Shown here: positions 1 to 5,819 of the stretch, one piece after another
Position numbering within the stretch: position 1 is the first letter of the stretch
How the letters are laid out: each line of letters begins with the position of its first letter
From: an uncultured Bacteroidales bacterium
GTDB taxonomy: Bacteria > Bacteroidota > Bacteroidia > Bacteroidales > Paludibacteraceae
Length of the DNA stretch: 6,248 nt
Assembly (NCBI GenBank): GCA_945787425.1
Contig: CALZHO010000054.1
Coordinates: 1 to 6,248 of the forward strand
Reading direction: 5' to 3'
The notes under the pieces: model-generated
Told to the model about the DNA's origin: nothing
What the model saw: the letters and a program-made list of their open reading frames with translations, nothing else
Databases searched by the model: none
Position numbers and translations under genes: made by a program

Positions 1-1131
1 TAGTTGCCAATATCTTGGATTCGGGTTATCCAAATCTTCCTCAGCGATAAACTCATAGTAGTGAAAATGAGGAAACAATGTGGTGTTAATGCCCTCATCC
101 ATCACAAAACCAAATCGGCACTCCGATGAGAAATAGCCTATCTCTTGGTGGCAAATCTCGTCTGGGAAGGAGCCTTGGAACTTATCCAGATAGACCTTGG
201 TATTACCACACTTCCATGTAGAAAGCACTTGCAGATTAGGCCAATAGTGGCGTGGCAGCGGTGTATAGTACTCCTGCTTGAGTCGGCGCAGTTCGGCTGC
301 ACGCGTAGGGTTGGGTCGGAGGTTTTTCTCCAGTTCCTCACGAATATAATCAGGGATATTCAGTTCTCTATTGAGCGTTCCACTCTCTATATCTTCGATA
401 TACTTATCGTAGTACTCGATGGCGTTATGCTGCATCTCCACGATCGTGCTTGGATTAGCTGTGACCAGCATCGTGACATCCTGCTCAATACTCAGACGCA
501 TAATGACATAATAGCGCGCATTATAATCAGGAATATCATACACAATAGAGGAGAAGGCATAGTGCTTCTTGATGAAACGAGGCACATCTTTTCGAGTCAA
601 TCCTGACACCGAACCAAAGACCGTACCATCCAAAGCGCGACCTTCCTCCGCCTTACCCACAATAATCACCACCTTGCCCGCAAAGACCATCTGTCGATGG
701 TGAATAAAATTATATAGCCACAGGCGGGTCATCTTGCCATAGATGCGCTTGAGATAGTGCCTGGTGATAGGAATCCATTTGGGTTCAGCCGTCGTGCCGC
801 TGGTAGTAGCATACATCACAGGATGCCCAGGGAAGAGAATATCAGCCGCCCCTTCCTTGGTGCGATTGACATAAGGACGGAGTTGCTCATAGTCCTGCTT
901 GTGGACGTACTGCTGGTAACGTGCATAGAGTTCGGTATCCGTCTTGCAATCTAATATCTCAGCGAAATGATGTTCGCGTCCATAGACCGTATCCTTGGAA
1001 AGCTCCAGCATACGACGCAAAGTCTGCTCTTGCGCCTTGCGTGGGTCGCGCGATGCACGATTCAGTTTGCGTAGTTCCATACGCCCCACGAGCCCCATTA
1101 CTACATTGATTAAAAGAGGATATTTCAGCAT
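1..1131 (-). CDS. GH3-family adenylate-forming protein (partial, C-terminus missing)
   Basis: The frame stays open for 377 codons from an ATG at 1131 to the window edge. Bacterial GH3 proteins are usually about 500 residues, so roughly the last quarter lies outside. The GH3 family belongs to the ANL-like adenylating enzymes: plant members join amino acids to acyl acids such as auxin through an acyl-AMP intermediate. The substrate of the Bacteroidota members is not known to me, so none is assigned. Visible motifs are the ATP-binding loop TSGTT (residues 110-114, within YATTSGTTAEPKWIPIT), a GYFSSE segment (332-337) in the place of the second nucleotide-binding motif, and PHFHYYEF (354-361), typical of the family. 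There is no signal peptide, so it is probably cytoplasmic. It has its own promoter and is separated from the upstream rng gene by a terminator, so it is probably not part of that operon. The family call is firm; the function is open. Confidence 0.9.
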   Translation of the reverse strand, partial: MLKYPLLINVVMGLVGRMELRKLNRASRDPRKAQEQTLRRMLELSKDTVYGREHHFAEILDCKTDTELYARYQQYVHKQDYEQLRPYVNRTKEGAADILFPGHPVMYATTSGTTAEPKWIPITRHYLKRIYGKMTRLWLYNFIHHRQMVFAGKVVIIVGKAEEGRALDGTVFGSVSGLTRKDVPRFIKKHYAFSSIVYDIPDYNARYYVIMRLSIEQDVTMLVTANPSTIVEMQHNAIEYYDKYIEDIESGTLNRELNIPDYIREELEKNLRPNPTRAAELRRLKQEYYTPLPRHYWPNLQVLSTWKCGNTKVYLDKFQGSFPDEICHQEIGYFSSECRFGFVMDEGINTTLFPHFHYYEFIAEEDLDNPNPRYWQL

Positions 1132-1159
1132 AAAAAAACAATTTTTAAGATTTTCGCTG

Positions 1160-1191
1160 CAAAATTAAGAAAATTATTTGGAATATGCAAA
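1160..1191 (-). promoter_or_regulatory. Bacteroidota-type promoter for the GH3 gene
   Basis: Read on the minus strand, a -33 TTTG (1188-1191) is followed after exactly 20 bp by TAATTTTG (1160-1167), which fits TAnnTTTG. The -33 box continues as TTTGCATAT. Transcription should start a few bases downstream, around 1152-1155, giving a leader of only about 20 nt before the ATG at 1131. The site lies just beyond the rng terminator, so the gene appears to be transcribed independently. Confidence 0.75.
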
Positions 1192-1210
1192 TAATCTATG
1201 CGATTATGAC

Positions 1211-1246
1211 AAAAAAAAAGAAACCAATCTTTCGATTAGTTTCTTT
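1211..1246 (-). terminator. Intrinsic terminator of the rng transcript
   Basis: On the minus strand, 6 nt after the rng stop codon, AAAGAAAC plus UAAUC pairs with GAUUG plus GUUUCUUU around a 4-nt GAAA loop. This gives a 13-bp stem (arms 1234-1246 and 1217-1229). The only non-Watson-Crick position is a U-G wobble on the minus-strand RNA; on the plus strand it would be an A-C mismatch, which supports minus-strand use. A run of nine U (1211-1219) follows and overlaps the distal arm. This is a strong rho-independent terminator. Confidence 0.88.
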
Positions 1247-1252
1247 TTATCA

Positions 1253-2830
1253 TCACTTTTCGCACACCTGATCCGTTTGCTTTTCTTCTTGCAGGAAGAC
1301 TTCTTCGCCTTTGCTGGTGAAGAACTTGGTTTCCAGCATTCCCAGACTTTGGTTCTCTACGACATGCACTCCATACTTTATCGCCCATTGCCTTTTCAGG
1401 TTAAGCAGCCCTTTGGTAGCATAAGCATATACATAAGGATGCAGATGCAATCGCAGTCCCCTTCCATACTGTGCTCTCATTGCCATCACAAGCTCCGATA
1501 CTTGGTCCGTAAAGAACAGCGACGGCTGTATCTTGCCTTTTCCCATACAAGTAGGACATGTCTCCATCACATTCATTTCCACCGCCGGGCGCACGCGTTG
1601 GCGAGTGATTTGCATCAGTCCAAACTTGCTGAGGGGCAATATGTTGTGTTTGGCTCTATCATGGCTCATCAGCTGTTGCATGTGTTCGTACAAGGCTTGC
1701 TGATTGGCCTTATCATCCATATCAATGAAATCTACAACAATAATTCCACCGATGTCTCTCAATCGAAGCTGATGCACAATCTCATCTGCAGCAAGCATGT
1801 TAAAATGAAAGGCATTTTGCTCCTGATCGGCAAAAAGTTTCTTACTACCACTATTCACATCAATAGAGAATAATGCTTCGGTGCGGTCCATAATCAGATA
1901 CCCACCTTTCTTGAACCCAACCGTACGTCCCAATCCCGTCTTCATCTGACGCGTGATGTCAAACTTATCAAAGAGGGGTTGTTCACCCGTGTAAAGTTTG
2001 AGCACCTTAGACGACTCGGGAGCAATCAAATCCAGATACTGCTTGACCTCATCGTAAACCGTCTTGTCGTTGACATGAACACTCTCGAAATCAGGCGAGA
2101 AAATATCCCGCAGGATACCTATCGTGCGTCCGAGCTCTTGGCTGATGAGGTGGACTGGTTCGGTGTGTTGCAAGGTGCGCACACAGTCCTCCCAGCGTTT
2201 GACCAGAATACGCAATTCGTTGTCCAACTCCGCCACTCGTTTGTCTTCAGCCACCGTACGCACTATGACCCCGAAGCCATGCGGCTTGATGGAATGTACC
2301 AATTGCTTTAATCGTCCTCTCTCCGACTCACGAGCAATCTTGTTGCTGACCATCACCTTATCTATAAAAGGAATAAGAACGAAATTACGTCCCGTGATGG
2401 AAATCTCAGCAGAGAGTCGCGGTCCTTTGGAATTGATAGGCTCCTTTGTGACCTGAACCAGAAGGGTATCACCTACTTTCAAGTAATCGGCAATCTGCCC
2501 CTCTTTTGTACACTCAGGTTGGCGCTCTATCTTCTGTATATCCGGAATACGACGACGGTCAGAAACCAATTTGGTTACATACTTTTGTGTCGTAAGAAAC
2601 CCCGATCCTAAATCAAGGTAGTGCAGAAAAGCTTCTTTCTCATGACCTACATCCACAAAAACGGCATTCAAAGCAGGCATCACTTTCTTGACACGACCAT
2701 AATATATATTGCCGACCGCGAAAGTATCCTTGCCTCGTTGCTCACGATTCACCTCCATGAGGCGACCATCTTCAGTGAGCGCAATAGCCACTTCTTGCGG
2801 AGTCACATCCACAAAGAGTTCGCTTTTCAT
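1253..2830 (-). CDS. rng: Ribonuclease G (RNase E/G family)
   Basis: A 525-residue RNase E/G catalytic protein without the long RNase E C-terminal scaffold. It is an endoribonuclease acting on 5'-monophosphorylated RNA in rRNA maturation and mRNA decay. The N-terminus (about residues 38-115) holds the RNA-binding S1 domain, with VGNIYYGRVKKVMPALNAVF and then FVDVGHEKEAFLH. The catalytic metal-binding residues appear as SIDVNSGS (D324, N326) and VVDFIDMDD (D367), equivalent to D303, N305 and D346 of E. coli RNase E. The zinc-link is CPTC (425-428), which supports the usual dimer. I chose the ATG at 2830, so the protein begins MKSELFVDV as in Bacteroides homologues. An in-frame GTG at 2863 would add 11 unsupported residues and falls in a hairpin. 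It is the last gene of the HU unit and is followed by a terminator. No consensus promoter is visible just upstream. Confidence 0.95.
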   Translation of the reverse strand: MKSELFVDVTPQEVAIALTEDGRLMEVNREQRGKDTFAVGNIYYGRVKKVMPALNAVFVDVGHEKEAFLHYLDLGSGFLTTQKYVTKLVSDRRRIPDIQKIERQPECTKEGQIADYLKVGDTLLVQVTKEPINSKGPRLSAEISITGRNFVLIPFIDKVMVSNKIARESERGRLKQLVHSIKPHGFGVIVRTVAEDKRVAELDNELRILVKRWEDCVRTLQHTEPVHLISQELGRTIGILRDIFSPDFESVHVNDKTVYDEVKQYLDLIAPESSKVLKLYTGEQPLFDKFDITRQMKTGLGRTVGFKKGGYLIMDRTEALFSIDVNSGSKKLFADQEQNAFHFNMLAADEIVHQLRLRDIGGIIVVDFIDMDDKANQQALYEHMQQLMSHDRAKHNILPLSKFGLMQITRQRVRPAVEMNVMETCPTCMGKGKIQPSLFFTDQVSELVMAMRAQYGRGLRLHLHPYVYAYATKGLLNLKRQWAIKYGVHVVENQSLGMLETKFFTSKGEEVFLQEEKQTDQVCEK

Positions 2831-2842
2831 ATTCAATAAATC

Positions 2843-2897
2843 AAAAAAATGCTTTGTGGCCACCAGTTTGCGCCCAAACAGGATACTACCACAAAGC
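2843..2897 (-). promoter_or_regulatory. Terminator-like hairpin and U-run in the rng leader (possible attenuator)
   Basis: On the minus strand, GCUUUGUGG (2889-2897) pairs perfectly with CCACAAAGC (2851-2859). An inner stem is nested within it: CC-U-GUUUG (2875-2882) with CAAAC-U-GG (2863-2870), with one U-U mismatch and the 4-nt loop GGCG. One base after the outer stem comes a run of seven U (2843-2849). This is the form of an intrinsic terminator, yet it lies only 12 nt before the rng ATG and 28 nt after the stop of the small basic gene. No TAnnTTTG promoter lies between hairpin and start, so rng seems to depend on readthrough. It could be a constitutive partial terminator, a regulated attenuator or a structured leader for autoregulation. 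Confidence 0.65.
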
Positions 2898-2925
2898 CGT
2901 TAGTGTTCAATACATCGTCTTAACA

Positions 2926-3015
2926 TTACTTATGTTTATGACGATTCTTGCGCAAACGTTTTTTACGTTTGTGTGTCGACATTTTATGTCTTTTGTGCTT
3001 TTTACCGTTTGGCAT
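2926..3015 (-). CDS. 29-residue highly basic protein, AURKAIP1/COX24 (mS38/bS22)-like
   Basis: A short minus-strand frame from ATG at 3015 to TAA encodes 29 residues beginning MPNGKKHKRHKM and ending RKNRHKHK. Twenty of the 29 residues are Lys, Arg or His, and there is no acidic residue. The pattern K-x-R-x-K-M-x-x-H-K-R-K-K-R-L-R-K-N-R resembles the AURKAIP1/COX24 domain, found in mitochondrial ribosomal protein mS38 and the actinobacterial small-subunit protein bS22. From memory, near-identical tiny proteins occur across the Bacteroidota. A role in binding rRNA on the small subunit is inferred from this likeness, not shown. It starts 48 nt after the HU stop with no promoter between, so it is probably co-transcribed with HU. 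Such a short frame is easily missed by gene callers. Chance is unlikely given the composition, the clean ATG and the placement. Confidence 0.8.
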   Translation of the reverse strand: MPNGKKHKRHKMSTHKRKKRLRKNRHKHK

Positions 3016-3063
3016 AATAATTATAATTTAATTGTTAATGATTGTTTTCTTATCTATTGCCGA

Positions 3064-3336
3064 TTATTTCAAGATCTCAACAAATGCATCAGAAGGTTTG
3101 AACGAAGGAATCTTGTGCTCAGGAACGATAATAGACTCCTTTTTCGTAATGTTACGAGCCACTTTTTGCTTGCGCACCTTAGTAGCAAAGCTACCAAAAC
3201 CACGCAGATAAACTGCCTCACCGTCTGCTACGGTCTTCTTGATGTTCTCCATTGCTGACTCCACAACATTCATGATCGTTGTTTTGTCATAACCTGTTTT
3301 AATCGCAATTGCGTTAACGAGTTCTGCTTTTGTCAT
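3064..3336 (-). CDS. HU-family DNA-binding protein
   Basis: At 90 residues this is the standard HU/IHF length. These proteins bind DNA as dimers, bend it and organise the nucleoid. The N-terminal helix pair starts MTKAELVNAIAIKTG. The saddle motif RGFGSF lies at residues 45-50, followed by the DNA-binding arm KVARN (58-62) and the closing PSFKPSDAFVE segment (77-87). The arm reads RNI at 61-63 where classical HU has RNP, so the intercalating proline is absent at that position; VPEHKIP (71-77) lies further along the arm. Such arms are, as I recall, common in Bacteroidales HU proteins. The start ATG at 3336 gives the expected N-terminus. It is the first gene of a minus-strand unit with the small basic protein and rng, is driven from a promoter near 3418-3425, and is divergent from mutY. 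Confidence 0.95.
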   Translation of the reverse strand: MTKAELVNAIAIKTGYDKTTIMNVVESAMENIKKTVADGEAVYLRGFGSFATKVRKQKVARNITKKESIIVPEHKIPSFKPSDAFVEILK

Positions 3337-3417
3337 AATAGTAATGTATTATATAAATTTAACTTTTTCAACACTATTAGGTATCCCAATAAAAATCACA
3401 CAGAGCGAAATCGGCTG

Positions 3418-3449
3418 CAAAGGTACGATAATTTTTTGATTTATAAAAG
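3418..3449 (-). promoter_or_regulatory. Bacteroidota-type promoter for the HU operon
   Basis: On the minus strand TACCTTTG (3418-3425) matches the -7 box exactly and runs on as GCAGCCGA, as at lysS. At the expected -33 position, 20 bp upstream (3446-3449), the sequence is CTTT rather than TTTG, so this half is weak. The leader to the ATG at 3336 would be about 75 nt, longer than at the other promoters. It contains a small 6-bp hairpin (3376-3390) of doubtful significance. The promoter is divergent from that of mutY. Confidence 0.65.
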
Positions 3450-3457
3450 AAAAATCG

Positions 3458-3476
3458 AAAAAAAAATCATTTTTTT
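3458..3476. repeat. A-tract/T-tract inverted repeat between HU and mutY
   Basis: Nine A residues (3458-3466) are followed by TCA and seven T (3470-3476). The core AAAAAAAT-C-ATTTTTTT (3460-3476) is a perfect 8-bp inverted repeat around a single C. It lies upstream of the HU -7 box and runs into the -33 TTTG of mutY (3474-3477). Such tracts bend DNA and can act as UP-like elements; whether it does so here is inference. Confidence 0.5.
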
Positions 3477-3505
3477 GCATATTTCTCAAATTTTGACTAC
3501 CTTTG
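3474..3505 (+). promoter_or_regulatory. Bacteroidota-type promoter for mutY
   Basis: TTTG (3474-3477), a 20-bp spacer and TACCTTTG (3498-3505) match both Bacteroidota promoter boxes exactly. The -33 box extends as TTTGCATATTTC, also seen at lysS, and the -7 box as TTTGCAGCGAA. Transcription should begin around 3510-3513. That places the upstream in-frame TTG at 3503 inside the promoter and leaves a very short leader for any later start. Confidence 0.8.
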
Positions 3506-3526
3506 CAGCGAATTTTGAATCATTCG

Positions 3527-4549
3527 TTGATACATAATAAGTTATCTCGATGGTACGAACAGAACCATCGTGTATTGCCTTGGCGCGAGACACAAGACCC
3601 GTATTTGATATGGGTCTCGGAGGTCATTCTACAACAAACACGTGTGAATCAAGGTCTTGACTATTACCTCCGATTTATAGGGCGTTTCCCTGATATATAC
3701 ACGTTGGCAGCTGCCAGTGAAGATGAAGTGCTACGCTATTGGCAAGGGTTGGGGTATTACTCTCGTGCCCGCAATATGCATCGAGCAGCTCAGCAAGCTG
3801 TAGCGCAAGGCGCTGAGGTGTTCTGCCACTCGGAGCAACTCACACCAGAAGCAATTTTCCAACAGTTGCTATCCTTACCCGGTGTAGGCGAATACACCGC
3901 AGGAGCCATAGCTTCCTTTGCATTCAACCTACCCTACCCCGCATTAGACGGCAACGTGTATCGTGTGCTGGCACGCCTATACGATTGCGAAATAGCGTTT
4001 GACACCACACTGGGCAAAAAACATTTCCGCCAATTGGCATGGCAATTATTAGACCAAGATCATCCGCGCCTATTCAACTCTGCCATCATGGAGTTTGGAG
4101 CACTACATTGTACACCCACTTCTCCAGATTGCACATCTTGCCCTATCCAATCGTGCTGTATGGCATACGCCCACCACACAGTGGAACTACTACCCGTGCG
4201 CAAGCCCCGCACAGCATTGCGCGAACGCTATCTGAACTACACCATATACTGTACACCCGATATGCGCACACTACTGCATCAGCGAACGGGCAAAGATATA
4301 TGGCAACATCTATATGAGTTTCCGCTCGAAGAAAGCGATCAGTTGCTCCCCACCGAAGCACACCTGCCCAGTATTGACCTCACACATATTCTATCGCACC
4401 AGCGCATACACGCGCGATTCCATATAAAAAAAGTATCTGAGTTGCCTCAGATACCCGATACGATTGCCATCGCCTTCTCATCGATAGACGACTACGCGCT
4501 ATCACGCCTCACTCTCCGCGCTCTTGATAGCTTTGGAAACCTGCTCTGA
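3527..4549 (+). CDS. mutY: A/G-specific adenine DNA glycosylase MutY
   Basis: MutY removes adenine mispaired with 8-oxoguanine, preventing G:C to T:A mutations. With a TTG start at 3527 it has 340 residues, normal for the family, and begins MIHNKLSRWYEQN ahead of the conserved LPWR. Catalytic Glu32 lies in SEVILQQTR. The helix-hairpin-helix is LPGVGEYTAGAI (117-128), and catalytic Asp141 is in ALDGNVYRVL. The 4Fe-4S cysteines 195, 202, 205 and 211 follow the exact C-x6-C-x2-C-x5-C pattern. A C-terminal NUDIX-like domain, which reads 8-oxoG, includes DIWQHLYEFPL (257-267) and LSHQ (289-292). No in-frame ATG exists near the N-terminus. TTG codons at 3503, 3515 and 3527 compete; 3503 is within the -7 box and 3515 would be almost leaderless, so I prefer 3527. 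The last 48 bp overlap the CNNM gene on the other strand. Confidence 0.93.
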   Translation: MIHNKLSRWYEQNHRVLPWRETQDPYLIWVSEVILQQTRVNQGLDYYLRFIGRFPDIYTLAAASEDEVLRYWQGLGYYSRARNMHRAAQQAVAQGAEVFCHSEQLTPEAIFQQLLSLPGVGEYTAGAIASFAFNLPYPALDGNVYRVLARLYDCEIAFDTTLGKKHFRQLAWQLLDQDHPRLFNSAIMEFGALHCTPTSPDCTSCPIQSCCMAYAHHTVELLPVRKPRTALRERYLNYTIYCTPDMRTLLHQRTGKDIWQHLYEFPLEESDQLLPTEAHLPSIDLTHILSHQRIHARFHIKKVSELPQIPDTIAIAFSSIDDYALSRLTLRALDSFGNLL

Positions 4550-5605
4550 ACGATTTTCTTTTGGAGCAATAGTGCGATATTTCTTCTGACGCTGCTGCCA
4601 ACGCTCGCGAGCGTACTGCTGCATATCAGTCACCACATCCATCTCGTCGATAATCTCAAAACCAAAAATCGTTTCTATCACATCTTCGAAGGTCAACACA
4701 CCTTGGAAACAACCATACTCATCAATCACCACGCCAATCTGCGACTTCTCCTGCAACATCTTGTCAAAAATATCGCCCACACTGGATTCTTCATTAAAAT
4801 ATAGCAACGGGCGCTTGATCTCACCCAAGGTCTTCTCAAACTGGTCTTCTGTCAGTTCTTCCAACGCATCATCGCGTAGCACGTAGCCTGTAATAAACTC
4901 TTGTGATTCTGCATAGACAGGAATACGCGAAAAATGGTCATAGGCATCACTGTCGTAATACGCTCTAAGGGTCATGCTTTCCTGTGCAGTGGCAGCCACC
5001 ACACGAGGGGTCATCACCTCATATGCCTTCACCTCATTCAGGCGCATAAGGTTGCGAATAATCTTATTCTCATCCTCCTCTATCACACCTTCCTCTTCTC
5101 CCACATTGGCCATTGCAATCACCTCTTCGCGGCTGACCACTGCCTCATCAGGTTCAGGGAAGAGTCGAGAGATAAGCTCTATCATCTTCACAATAGGCCA
5201 CATCACAATAATCAAGACACGAATAGTGTAAGCCGCCAAGCCCATCAATTTCTTCCAATAGGTGGTACCTATCGTCTTCGGAAAAATCTCAGCGAAAACC
5301 AATATCAAAATGGTCATAATGGCACTACACACACCAAACCACGCTTCGCCAAACAGGAGCGTGGCTTGCATACCCACACCACTGGCACCCACCGTATTAG
5401 CAATCGTATTGAGCGAGAGAATAGCGGCCAGCGGACGCTCAGTCTCTGTCTTGTACTTCTTCATCAACACAGCAGGTTTATAACCTTCCTCTTCACGCAA
5501 ATTGATATACGAAAGGGTGGTGGACATCAACGTGGACTCCAGCACCGAACACACAAACGATACGCCAAGCGCAATGGATAAATATAGCAACAAATACGTT
5601 ATCAT
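4502..5605 (-). CDS. CNNM (DUF21) and CBS-domain membrane protein, CorB/hemolysin-like
   Basis: This 367-residue protein has an N-terminal CNNM/DUF21 membrane domain with about four hydrophobic segments (residues 2-24, 58-84, 90-112 and 118-147). Conserved-looking stretches include VLESTLMS (21-28), LSLNTIANTVGASG (64-77) and VFAEIFPKTIG (103-113). A cytoplasmic CBS pair follows at about 195-318, with VMTPR (197-201), DEYG (295-298) and GVLTFEDVIE (302-311). CNNM proteins include the magnesium transporter/exporter CorB and so-called hemolysins; CBS pairs usually bind adenine nucleotides. Divalent-cation transport is therefore likely but unproven, and hemolysin is only a historical label. The protein ends in a charged tail (about 329-367) and lacks the CorC_HlyC domain, so it is not the gliding protein GldE. 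The ATG at 5605 begins a clear first membrane segment. It has its own promoter, is divergent from lysS and overlaps the end of mutY. Confidence 0.9.
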   Translation of the reverse strand: MITYLLLYLSIALGVSFVCSVLESTLMSTTLSYINLREEEGYKPAVLMKKYKTETERPLAAILSLNTIANTVGASGVGMQATLLFGEAWFGVCSAIMTILILVFAEIFPKTIGTTYWKKLMGLAAYTIRVLIIVMWPIVKMIELISRLFPEPDEAVVSREEVIAMANVGEEEGVIEEDENKIIRNLMRLNEVKAYEVMTPRVVAATAQESMTLRAYYDSDAYDHFSRIPVYAESQEFITGYVLRDDALEELTEDQFEKTLGEIKRPLLYFNEESSVGDIFDKMLQEKSQIGVVIDEYGCFQGVLTFEDVIETIFGFEIIDEMDVVTDMQQYARERWQQRQKKYRTIAPKENRSEQVSKAIKSAESEA

Positions 5606-5630
5606 ACTCTACCAAAAATGAAATAATTTG

Positions 5631-5662
5631 CAAAGGTAATGCTTTTTATTGACATATGCAAA
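5631..5662 (-). promoter_or_regulatory. Bacteroidota-type promoter for the CNNM gene
   Basis: Reading the minus strand, TTTG (5659-5662), a 20-bp spacer and TACCTTTG (5631-5638) fit both boxes exactly. The -33 box extends as TTTGCATATGTC. The start of transcription should be near 5623-5626, about 20 nt before the ATG at 5605. Its -33 box is only 24 bp from that of the divergent lysS promoter, so the two probably compete for, or share, factors. Confidence 0.8.
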
Positions 5663-5686
5663 TTTATACAAAAATATACCCGAAAG

Positions 5687-5718
5687 TTTGCATATTTCAC
5701 AAAAAAGCAGTATCTTTG
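5687..5718 (+). promoter_or_regulatory. Bacteroidota-type promoter for lysS
   Basis: TTTG (5687-5690), a 20-bp spacer and TATCTTTG (5711-5718) match the Bacteroidota consensus. The -33 box extends as TTTGCATATTTC, the same 12 bases as at mutY. Transcription should start near 5723-5726, leaving a leader of about 95 nt before the lysS ATG. Within the leader I see a six-codon ATG frame (5786-5806, MLLAKN) and a weak imperfect pairing of AATACC with GTATT around 5759-5780, but no recognisable riboswitch or T-box. Confidence 0.8.
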
Positions 5719-5819
5719 CAGCCGAAATTGGGTTAATTTGTTGTTATCTGAAGCAGCAATACCCTTTTTTGGTGTGTATTAGTATATGTTATTGGCGAAA
5801 AATTAGAAACAAAAAAGAT

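Noticed and set aside
145..606. 153-codon open frame on the plus strand opposite the GH3 gene
   Set aside because: The minus strand encodes clear GH3 motifs through the same interval, and this frame has no family features.
1178..1873. 231-codon open frame on the plus strand opposite the 3' part of rng
   Set aside because: It lies antisense to a well-supported RNase G gene, has no recognisable domain or promoter, and begins inside the GH3 promoter and rng terminator region.
2831..2863. Upstream GTG start for rng at 2863, adding 11 residues
   Set aside because: The extra residues are encoded by the hairpin and U-run region, and homologues begin at the equivalent of the ATG at 2830.
2926..3015. 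Calling the small basic protein bTHX
   Set aside because: Its HKRKKRLRKNRH pattern does not match the bTHX sequence I recall; the AURKAIP1/COX24 pattern fits better.
3376..3390. 6-bp hairpin in the HU leader
   Set aside because: It has a 3-nt loop, includes a G-U pair, is AT-rich and lacks a U-run, so it could easily occur by chance.
4934..5581. 215-codon open frame on the plus strand opposite the CNNM gene
   Set aside because: Its product is rich in His and Arg with no family likeness, as expected for the complement of a membrane-protein gene, and no promoter precedes it.
4502..5605. Naming the CNNM/CBS protein GldE because it lies near mutY
   Set aside because: GldE is longer and carries a C-terminal CorC_HlyC domain; this protein ends shortly after the CBS pair.
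5719..5819. Lysine riboswitch or T-box in the lysS leader
   Set aside because: The leader is only about 95 nt, with no T-box sequence, no conserved riboswitch core and no convincing terminator; only a weak imperfect hairpin is visible.
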